5,439 nt of DNA. Origin: JAVVRI01 sp036654795 (GTDB lineage Bacteria > Bacteroidota > Bacteroidia > Bacteroidales > Tannerellaceae). The position numbers and the translations under genes are program-made. Shown here in pieces: positions 1-5,251 of the stretch. Within the stretch, counting starts at the first letter, position 1; every line of letters starts with the position of its first letter. Under the pieces are notes generated by a model. The model was not told where the DNA came from and made no database searches. It was given only the letters and a program-made list of their open reading frames with translations. The stretch covers positions 1 through 5,439 of the forward strand of contig JAVVRI010000161.1 of assembly GCA_036654795.1 (NCBI GenBank). Reading direction: 5' to 3'.

Positions 1-419
1 ATATTAATCAATCCGAATTGTCTGCCTTTCAGCACTTCGCAGAGTTCGTACAGGTAGTCTTCGCCAATGTTATGGCCGGCATAGACCAACACGGGGTTCT
101 TACGGTCGGTATGCAACCAGTCGAAGCTGTTATTCAACGCCTCAACCACCGCCTTCGTACCAAGGTAACTTCCGCCAATGCCGATAGCTACCACCACTTC
201 ACATTTCGAACGAAGCACTTTCGCTGTGTTTTCAATGTCGGTCAACTCGGCATCCGTGATGGCTGAGGGCAGGTTCAACCAACCCAAAAAGTCATTTCCG
301 GCACCACTCGCGTCGTGCAACATGGCAATACATTCGTTTGCCTTTGCTTCCTGTGCATAAACCTGTTCTTTCGTAACAGCGCCCAGGGCTTTGTCAATGT
401 TTAAACTGATGTTCTTCAT
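1..419 (-). CDS. pgi: Glucose-6-phosphate isomerase, N-terminal 139 residues (cut by window edge)
   Basis: Cytoplasmic enzyme that interconverts glucose 6-phosphate and fructose 6-phosphate in glycolysis and gluconeogenesis. The minus-strand reading frame starts MKNISLNIDKALGAV and stays open to the window edge. The strongest evidence is the phosphosugar-binding loop AIGIGGSYLGTKAVVEAL (about residues 78-95), followed by VYAGHNIGEDYL (about 112-123), both typical of bacterial Pgi. Only the first SIS half-domain is present; the catalytic Glu, His and Lys lie outside the window. The ATG at 417-419 sits 15 bases after the gpsA stop and has an AGGA about 8 bases upstream, one of the few Shine-Dalgarno-like sites here. 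It is the third gene of the lysS-gpsA-pgi run and is probably co-transcribed, since no promoter box fits in the gap. Identity is confident; total length cannot be judged. Confidence 0.96.
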   Translation of the reverse strand, partial: MKNISLNIDKALGAVTKEQVYAQEAKANECIAMLHDASGAGNDFLGWLNLPSAITDAELTDIENTAKVLRSKCEVVVAIGIGGSYLGTKAVVEALNNSFDWLHTDRKNPVLVYAGHNIGEDYLYELCEVLKGRQFGLIN

Positions 420-434
420 ATCTCTGATCCTGAT

Positions 435-1430
435 TTATTTAAACGTTTCAGTCAACTGTTTAATAACGGTTGCTGTCGATTTCTTCTCATATAATATATC
501 ATACACGGCATCTAGTATTGGCATCTTGACCTTATACTTTTCGTTGATTTCATGAATGCACTTCGTACCGTAATAACCTTCGGCAATCATTTCCATCTCC
601 AACTGAGCCGTCTTGACAGAGTAACCTTTGCCAATCATCGTACCAAACGTGCGGTTGCGGCTAAAACGCGAGTAGGCAGTAACCAGCAGGTCGCCCAGAT
701 AGACCGAGTCCGTAATGTCCCGTTCCAATCCATGCACCGCGTCCACAAAGTTACGCATCTCTTCGATTGCGTTCGAGATGAACACCGCTTGGAAATTGTC
801 GCCATACTTCATGCCGTGGCAAATGCCAGCCACAATAGCATATACATTCTTCAACACCGCGGCATACTCGATGCCCGTCACGTCCTTGCAACAAGAGTTC
901 ATCAGGTACTGATTTTTGAATACCGGCGCAATGGCACGTACCTTCTCAATATCCGGACACGCCAGAGTAATATAAGAAAGGCGCTCCAGTGCAATCTCTT
1001 CCGCATGACAAGGACCACCAATCACAGCGATATTCTCGAGCGGCACTTTGTAATATTCCGCAAAGTAATCGGTAATAAGCATGTTTTCGTCCGGCACAAT
1101 ACCTTTAATGGCAGAGATGATAAACTTATTCGTCAACGACGTACGCACCTTTTTGAGATGTTGCTTCAAGAAAGGCGACGGCGTGGCAAAGATCAACGTG
1201 TCAGACTCTTTGATTGTCTGGTTGATGTTCGACGAGAAGTTGATCCGGTTCGGGTCGAACTTGACTGCGGTCAAGTAGCGTGGGTTATGTTCCAGCTGCT
1301 TGAAATCATCAATACTTTCCTGATTACGCATGTACCAGTTTATACTATCCTGTGTAGAAAGTACAATCTTGGCTAAGGCTGTAGCCCAGCTACCACCACC
1401 CATTATTGCAATTTTTCCGGGCAAATTCAT
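435..1430 (-). CDS. gpsA: NAD(P)-dependent glycerol-3-phosphate dehydrogenase
   Basis: Reduces dihydroxyacetone phosphate to sn-glycerol 3-phosphate, the backbone precursor of membrane phospholipids; a soluble cytoplasmic enzyme. The product is 331 residues, normal for the family. The N-terminal Rossmann loop is GGGSWATALA (11-20), with Ala where many homologues have the third Gly. Next come ATPSPFL (82-88), SAIKG with Lys109, GGPCHAEEIA (138-147), LKNVYAIVAG with the likely catalytic Lys194, a GDLLVT segment (246-251) and the substrate-site RNRTFG (258-263). The start chosen is the ATG at 1428-1430, 10 bases after the lysS stop. A TTG at 1460 and an ATG at 1454 are in frame, but both lie inside lysS and would add residues before MNLPGKIAIMGGG, where the Rossmann strand should begin. 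There is no clear Shine-Dalgarno site, so translation may depend on ribosomes finishing lysS. The opposite strand stays open for 274 codons here, but that is a shadow. Confidence 0.97.
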   Translation of the reverse strand: MNLPGKIAIMGGGSWATALAKIVLSTQDSINWYMRNQESIDDFKQLEHNPRYLTAVKFDPNRINFSSNINQTIKESDTLIFATPSPFLKQHLKKVRTSLTNKFIISAIKGIVPDENMLITDYFAEYYKVPLENIAVIGGPCHAEEIALERLSYITLACPDIEKVRAIAPVFKNQYLMNSCCKDVTGIEYAAVLKNVYAIVAGICHGMKYGDNFQAVFISNAIEEMRNFVDAVHGLERDITDSVYLGDLLVTAYSRFSRNRTFGTMIGKGYSVKTAQLEMEMIAEGYYGTKCIHEINEKYKVKMPILDAVYDILYEKKSTATVIKQLTETFK

Positions 1431-1440
1431 AGTGTACCGT

Positions 1441-3171
1441 TTATTTATCAGCATTTGCAATCCATCCTTCCACTTCTTCGGCGGCAGGATTTTGCAATTC
1501 CAGCTTATACTTTTTATTCATTTCGCAAAGTTCCTGTCTCAACTTATTCGGGTTTACATCCTTCAAAGTCTCGGTCGTAACATATCCTGCTTTTTGCAAA
1601 GCAGGCACCCACTCGGCAGCAATACCCAACACGGTGTATTTTTCGACAGAATCTTTCTTTATAGTTTTCTCTGGGCGCATCTGTGGGAAGAACAATACTT
1701 CCTGGATTGTTGTCTGGCCGGTCATCAACATAACCAGGCGATCCATACCGATCCCCATGCCTGACGTAGGAGGCATTCCATATTCTAAGGCACGTACAAA
1801 GTCCATATCAATGAACATGGCTTCGTCATCTCCCTTTTCGCTTAAGCAAAGCTGCTCTTGGAAGCGTTCCAACTGATCAATCGGATCGTTCAGTTCAGAA
1901 TAGGCGTTACAGAGTTCTTTACCGTTTACCATCAGTTCGAAACGTTCCGTTAGTTCCGGATTGCTACGATGCTTTTTGGTGAGCGGAGACATTTCTTTGG
2001 GATAGTCCGTGACGAAGGTTGGCTGTATGTAGTTGCCTTCGCAAAACTCGCCGAATATCTCATCAATAAGTTTTCCCTTACCCATTGTGTCATTTATCTC
2101 CATATGCAAGGTCTTGCATACTTCGCGTATTTCATTTTCCGGCATGCCGGTCAGGTCGTGTCCGGTAAACTCCTTGATAGAATCCAGCATGGTGATGCGC
2201 TTGAACGGGGCTTTGAAGCTAATCACGTTGTCACCCATCTTCACCTCCGAAGTGCCGTTTACGTCCATACAGATCTTTTCGAGCATCCTTTCGGTGAAGT
2301 CCATCATCCAGTTATAGTCCTTATAGGAAACATAGATCTCCATACAAGTAAACTCCGGATTGTGCGTACGGTCCATTCCTTCGTTGCGGAAGTTTTTGGA
2401 GAACTCATATACACCCTCAAAGCCACCTACAATCAGGCGCTTCAAATATAACTCGTCGGCAATACGCAGATATAAAGGTATATCGAGTGCGTTATGGTGT
2501 GTGATGAACGGGCGGGCAGATGCACCACCGGGGATAGACTGCAAAATAGGAGTCTCCACCTCTATATATCCTTTTGTATTAAAGAACTCGCGCATAGAGT
2601 TGAACACTTTGGTACGTTTGATAAAGATGTCTTTCACACCCTCATTCACAACCAAGTCAACATAACGTTGGCGATAACGCAACTCTGCGTCCGTAAAGCC
2701 GTCGTACACCACCCCGTCCTTCATCTTTACGATTGGCAACGGCCTCAGCGACTTAGACAATACGGTCATTTGCTCGGCATGAACGGATATTTCGCCCATC
2801 TGTGTACGAAACACAAAGCCCTTTATACCAACAAAGTCACCAATATCCAAAAGTTTCTTGAATACGGTGTTATATAATTCTTTATCTTCGTCCGGACAAA
2901 TGTCATCGCGCGAGATATACACTTGTATTCTTCCTTCGGAATCCTGCAATTCCAAAAACGAAGCCTTACCCATAATACGTCGGCTCATGATGCGGCCGGC
3001 AATACATACGGAGCGATGTGCATCGTCGTCCTTAAAAGACTCCTTAATTTCTTTCGAAAATGCGTTAGTAACATATTCCGCTGCCGGATAAGGTTCAATA
3101 CCCAACTGGCGCAGCTGCTCCATGCTACCACGTCTTATGACTTCTTGTTCACTCAGTTCTAATAGATTCAT
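1441..3171 (-). CDS. lysS: Lysyl-tRNA synthetase, class II
   Basis: Charges tRNA-Lys with lysine using ATP; cytoplasmic homodimer. The product is 576 residues. An OB-fold anticodon-binding domain covers about 55-137 (CIAGRIMSRRIMGKASFLEL to MTVLSKSLRPLP). The class II catalytic core follows: motif 1 around YIEVETPIL (202-210), motif 2 FRNEGMDRTHNPEFTCMEIY (261-280) and motif 3 GMGIGMDRLVMLMTG (471-485). PQMRP at 496-500 marks where ordinary bacterial LysRS (about 500 residues) ends. Here about 70 more residues follow, including LGIAAEWVPALQKAGYV, a mostly helical tail. The ATG at 3169-3171 is preferred. An in-frame TTG at 3201 would add ten residues, but it overlaps the -7 promoter box and so should not be on the transcript. 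It is the first gene of the lysS-gpsA-pgi operon. Confidence 0.98.
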   Translation of the reverse strand: MNLLELSEQEVIRRGSMEQLRQLGIEPYPAAEYVTNAFSKEIKESFKDDDAHRSVCIAGRIMSRRIMGKASFLELQDSEGRIQVYISRDDICPDEDKELYNTVFKKLLDIGDFVGIKGFVFRTQMGEISVHAEQMTVLSKSLRPLPIVKMKDGVVYDGFTDAELRYRQRYVDLVVNEGVKDIFIKRTKVFNSMREFFNTKGYIEVETPILQSIPGGASARPFITHHNALDIPLYLRIADELYLKRLIVGGFEGVYEFSKNFRNEGMDRTHNPEFTCMEIYVSYKDYNWMMDFTERMLEKICMDVNGTSEVKMGDNVISFKAPFKRITMLDSIKEFTGHDLTGMPENEIREVCKTLHMEINDTMGKGKLIDEIFGEFCEGNYIQPTFVTDYPKEMSPLTKKHRSNPELTERFELMVNGKELCNAYSELNDPIDQLERFQEQLCLSEKGDDEAMFIDMDFVRALEYGMPPTSGMGIGMDRLVMLMTGQTTIQEVLFFPQMRPEKTIKKDSVEKYTVLGIAAEWVPALQKAGYVTTETLKDVNPNKLRQELCEMNKKYKLELQNPAAEEVEGWIANADK

Positions 3172-3198
3172 TACGCTATTATTTTGTATAATATGAGG

Positions 3199-3206
3199 CA
3201 AAAGTA
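3199..3206 (-). promoter_or_regulatory. Probable -7 box of the lysS-gpsA-pgi promoter
   Basis: Read on the minus strand this is TACTTTTG, an exact match to the Bacteroidetes -7 consensus TAnnTTTG. It lies 27 bases before the lysS ATG, implying a leader of about 20 bases. No TTTG is present 19-21 bases further upstream; the nearest weak candidate is TTTA in TTTATAGG, about 22 to 26 bases away. The -7 match and its position are seen directly; activity is inferred. The leader is too short to hold a riboswitch or T-box. Confidence 0.65.
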
Positions 3207-3668
3207 CAAAACTTTTCTTACTTATCGCCTATAAATGAAAGCTTGTTTACTGATGATCGTTCTTTAAAGACACAGTTCGTCTCCAAATATGGTAATTTAT
3301 GAAAATTACGCTACCGTAGGGTCATTGATAAACGCAAATACAATTGAAACAATCAAATTGTCAAAATGATAATTCATCTCTCCCAAGAGTGGCTTATTTC
3401 GAACGAGAGGCAATGCTGCTGACTTTCGCGGGAGTTTTGAGAGGGTTAAGGTTTGACGAAAAGATATTATTATTTGTTTTCACCTTACTATTATCCAGAC
3501 AACTCTCGACTAGCCATTCAATAAAACTGCTTCAACTCCGTATTTTCAGGATAAATGATAGTTGAAAGTGCCCCTCCATTTAGTGCAATTAAACGACCCA
3601 AAACTGCTATTTAGCATATTTCTTCGTTGCAAAATCAGCATAACAGAACAAATATATCCCTTATTTAA
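3207..3668. other. AT-rich intergenic stretch without a convincing gene
   Basis: This stretch separates the lysS promoter from the repeat cluster. No reading frame in it looks like a real gene. The longest plus-strand frame (3344-3565) begins at TTG, has no recognisable domain and no promoter box. Small structures visible are a 10-bp palindrome TCTTTAAAGA (3261-3270), a short hairpin GTAATTT-ATGA-AAATTAC (3292-3309) and CTACCGTAG just after it (3311-3319). The segment about 3385-3460 is less AT-rich than its flanks, which could hint at a decayed gene or a small RNA, but nothing in it is recognisable. A chance TATATTTG box reads on the minus strand at 3649-3656 without a -33 partner. Confidence 0.5.
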
Positions 3669-3670
3669 CA

Positions 3671-3755
3671 GAAAAAGGTCGCTTACTTTTACCAAAAAGG
3701 TCGTTACCTTTTTGAAAAAACATAACGACCTTTTCCCAAAAACATAGTTATGTTT
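3671..3755. repeat. Cluster of direct and inverted AAAAAGGTCG repeats with alternative hairpins
   Basis: AAAAAGGTCG occurs twice in direct orientation, starting at 3672 and 3694 (22 bases apart), each followed by a similar T-rich tail. A third, inverted copy, CGACCTTTT, is at 3726-3734. Copy two forms a 9-bp hairpin with its own tail, CAAAAAGGT (3693-3701) against ACCTTTTTG (3706-3714), with loop CGTT. It can instead pair perfectly over 12 bp with the inverted copy, AAAAGGTCGTTA (3695-3706) against TAACGACCTTTT (3723-3734). The two structures exclude each other. A separate near-palindrome, AAACATA-GT-TATGTTT, covers 3740-3755. The repeats are plain in the sequence; their role is unknown. Possibilities are a back-up terminator for the right-hand operon, a protein-binding site or a small structured RNA. 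Confidence 0.7.
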
Positions 3756-3790
3756 CAAAAAAAGGCACCTTAAACACCCGAAATGTTAAT

Positions 3791-3844
3791 AAATGCATGC
3801 GTTTTTATGCTAGAATAGCGTTTTCAACAAATACATGCGTTTTA
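3791..3844. repeat. Three GCGTTTT motifs spaced 19 bp apart
   Basis: GCGTTTT starts at 3799, 3818 and 3837, an exact 19-base spacing. The outer two sit in longer matching blocks, AAATGCATGCGTTTTTA (3791-3807) and AAATACATGCGTTTTATA (3829-3846). The middle copy matches only in the core. The last copy runs into the left arm of the terminator palindrome. Regular spacing of nearly two helical turns would suit a protein-binding array, but the motif is short and AT-rich, so chance is possible. Confidence 0.5.
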
Positions 3845-3890
3845 TAAAAGCCCCATAATAGATCAAAATGATCTATTATGGGGCTTTTAT
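3844..3890 (-). terminator. Perfect 22-bp inverted repeat, terminator of the ribE-nitroreductase operon
   Basis: Arms 3844-3865 and 3869-3890 are exact reverse complements (ATAAAAGCCCC... and ...GGGGCTTTTAT) around an AAA loop. The arm has an AT-rich top (AATAGATCA) and a CCCC/GGGG clamp followed by TTTTAT on either strand, so it could act in both directions. It lies about 50 bases past the nitroreductase stop, the expected place for a terminator. Perfect arms this long are stronger than a terminator needs. Confidence 0.85.
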
Positions 3891-3941
3891 TGTGTCATTT
3901 CGTCAAACACGAAAGAGACAACGAATTTAATCACGCGAATA

Positions 3942-4487
3942 CTAATAATGGTTGTAGCTAACGATCTCCTCCGAACTTTTTCGTTGTTTTTTCCGATCCG
4001 GTTGTGTAGAGTATCCAATCACAATGTCCAACCACACACGCTTACCTGAAGGTATCTGCAATATTTTACGCATTTTATCTTCGTCAAACCAACCCAAGAT
4101 ACAACTACCAAGCCCTTCATCTTCAGCAGCAAGACAAATATGAGCAGCAACGATGCCTATATCAATCTGTGCAAAGTTTTTGTCTTTTATCCATCCGCCA
4201 AAGCCGGAAGATAGGTTGGCTTTCTCCTCAACCAGCAGGATATGCACAGGAGCCTGCTTCGTAAAATGGTTAAAGCCAAGGACGCGGTCAGAAGTAGCAT
4301 CGGCCACTATGTCCCTCAGCGCCGGATCGTTTACTACCACAAAGCGCCAAGGCTGAGCATTGCATGCTGAAGGAGCAAGACGAGCAGCCTCCAATATGCG
4401 GCTGAGCTTCTCCTCCTCCACCGGATGTGCCGGGTCGAACGCACGGTCGCTTTGACGCGTACCAGATAATGAAAGGAAACTCTCCAT
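3942..4487 (-). CDS. Nitroreductase-family FMN-dependent oxidoreductase
   Basis: A 181-residue soluble flavoenzyme of the nitroreductase fold. Such proteins bind FMN at a dimer interface and use NAD(P)H to reduce nitroaromatics, quinones or other acceptors; the natural substrate cannot be told. Visible signatures are TRQSDRAF near the N terminus (10-17; Arg11, Ser13 and Arg15 fit the family's phosphate-binding R-x-S-x-R pattern), PSACNAQPWRFVVV (39-52; Asn43, Gln45, Trp47) and the C-terminal block DIGIVAAHICLAAEDEGLGS (109-128) leading into CILGWFDE with Cys129. The end, KKQRKSSEEIVSYNHY, is also typical of this subgroup. The start at the ATG 4485-4487 lies 9 bases after the ribE stop with an A-rich spacer containing AAAGAA, so the two are almost surely one transcript. 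At about 180 residues it belongs to the shorter family members, unlike the roughly 215-residue NfsB type. Confidence 0.93.
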   Translation of the reverse strand: MESFLSLSGTRQSDRAFDPAHPVEEEKLSRILEAARLAPSACNAQPWRFVVVNDPALRDIVADATSDRVLGFNHFTKQAPVHILLVEEKANLSSGFGGWIKDKNFAQIDIGIVAAHICLAAEDEGLGSCILGWFDEDKMRKILQIPSGKRVWLDIVIGYSTQPDRKKQRKSSEEIVSYNHY

Positions 4488-4496
4488 ATATATTCT

Positions 4497-5099
4497 TTAT
4501 TTAAATGAAAGCATTTTACTAATATACTTGCCAACAATGTCGAACTCAAGGTTGACGACCGAACCCTCCTTAATCTGGCAGAAGTTAGTATGTTCGTGTG
4601 TATAAGGGATAATCGCCACTTGGAAGCTGTCCGACTTCGAATTACACACCGTAAGGCTTACGCCGTTCACACAGACAGAACCTTTTTCTACCGTCATATA
4701 ACCCAGCTGTGCCATGGTCTTGTCGAATACATATTCAAACGTATAGTACCAACTACCGTCAGCCTCCTTCACTTCCCGGCAAACAGCAGTCTGATCCACA
4801 TGCCCCTGCACGATATGTCCGTCTAAACGACCGTTCATCAGCATACTACGTTCCAGATTCACCTTATCTCCCACCTTAAGCAGTCCCAAGTTCGAACGAT
4901 CCAGCGTTTCCTGTATGGCAGTCACCGTATAGGTCTCTTCCGTCATACTTACGACAGTCAAGCAGACGCCATTATGCGCCACACTCTGATCAATCTTCAA
5001 TTCATTTACAAACGAACAGTTCATAGTCAGATGTACATTTCCTTTTTCCGACACCACGGCAACCACTTGAGCCGCCTCTTCTATAATTCCTGAAAACAT
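4497..5099 (-). CDS. ribE: Riboflavin synthase, alpha subunit
   Basis: Catalyses dismutation of two 6,7-dimethyl-8-ribityllumazine molecules to riboflavin and the pyrimidinedione precursor, the last step of riboflavin synthesis; cytoplasmic trimer. The product is 200 residues, close to the usual 200-215. It opens with the diagnostic MFSGIIEE and contains two lumazine-binding repeats. Repeat 1 has SVAHNGVCLTVV (39-50), with Cys46. Repeat 2 has SVCVNGVSLTVC (141-152). The linker block holds GLLKVGDKVNLERSM (72-86) and GRLDGHIVQGHVD (90-102), with the conserved His100. The ATG at 5097-5099 is chosen because MFSGII is the family N terminus; a GTG 48 bases upstream lies inside the promoter. No FMN riboswitch fits in the leader of about 20 bases, so flavin feedback by that route is not visible. 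The gene is called ribC in some species. It is the first gene of the operon with the nitroreductase. Confidence 0.97.
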   Translation of the reverse strand: MFSGIIEEAAQVVAVVSEKGNVHLTMNCSFVNELKIDQSVAHNGVCLTVVSMTEETYTVTAIQETLDRSNLGLLKVGDKVNLERSMLMNGRLDGHIVQGHVDQTAVCREVKEADGSWYYTFEYVFDKTMAQLGYMTVEKGSVCVNGVSLTVCNSKSDSFQVAIIPYTHEHTNFCQIKEGSVVNLEFDIVGKYISKMLSFK

Positions 5100-5125
5100 A
5101 GTTGCATTATTTTTTAGTTGAGTGC

Positions 5126-5156
5126 CAAAGATACAGAAAAACGCCACAACAGCAAA
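5126..5156 (-). promoter_or_regulatory. Bacteroidetes-type promoter for ribE-nitroreductase
   Basis: On the minus strand a -33 TTTG (5153-5156) is followed by exactly 19 bases and then TATCTTTG (5126-5133), matching TTTG-N19-21-TAnnTTTG of the Bacteroidetes primary sigma factor. Transcription should start a few bases downstream, giving a leader of about 20 bases before the ribE ATG. Both boxes and the spacing are seen directly; activity is inferred. It also rules out the longer GTG start of ribE. Confidence 0.8.
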
Positions 5157-5173
5157 ACCTGTTAGTTAATATT

Positions 5174-5200
5174 CGGAGCAACAACACCAAAAAGGCTCCG
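5174..5200 (-). terminator. Weak candidate terminator hairpin after the Rpn-like gene
   Basis: CGGAGC (5174-5179) and GCTCCG (5195-5200) form a 6-bp GC-rich stem with a 15-base loop. It lies about 50 bases beyond the stop of the right-edge gene, between it and the ribE promoter. The T-run after the stem is poor on the minus strand (AATATTAAC) and only TTTT on the plus strand, so the call is tentative. Nearby, at 5232-5238, is a run of seven C bases (seven G on the coding strand), outside any gene. Confidence 0.3.
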
Positions 5201-5251
5201 TTTTGATGAACTTTTCAATGCACTAAACCTGCCCCCCCGGTAGTATGAGTG

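Noticed and set aside
552..1376. Open frame of 274 codons on the plus strand opposite gpsA
   Set aside because: It lies wholly antisense to a clear gpsA, has low-complexity Arg/His/Val-rich composition and no recognisable motif, and has no promoter or operon context.
3172..3201. Ten-residue N-terminal extension of lysS from an upstream TTG
   Set aside because: The TTG overlaps the -7 promoter box, so it should lie outside the transcript, and the extension is unlike the LysRS N terminus.
3344..3565. Plus-strand frame of 73 codons in the intergenic region
   Set aside because: It starts at TTG, shows no domain or signal peptide, and no TAnnTTTG box precedes it on the plus strand.
3649..3656. 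TATATTTG on the minus strand as a promoter for an RNA running toward lysS
   Set aside because: It matches the -7 consensus but has no TTTG 19-21 bases upstream, and such a box is expected by chance in AT-rich DNA.
3546..3758. Minus-strand frame of 70 codons in the intergenic region
   Set aside because: It starts at TTG inside the palindrome at 3740-3755 and its first part is a translation of the AAAAAGGTCG repeats, giving Lys/Phe-rich sequence of no known family.
3671..3846. CRISPR-like repeat array
   Set aside because: The repeats are short, imperfect, few and partly inverted, without uniform spacers of CRISPR length, and there are no cas genes in the window.
5100..5147. Sixteen-residue N-terminal extension of ribE from a GTG
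   Set aside because: The GTG lies between the -33 and -7 boxes, and MFSGII is the standard riboflavin synthase N terminus.
5100..5160. FMN riboswitch upstream of ribE
   Set aside because: The predicted leader is only about 20 bases, and none of the conserved RFN-element helices is visible.
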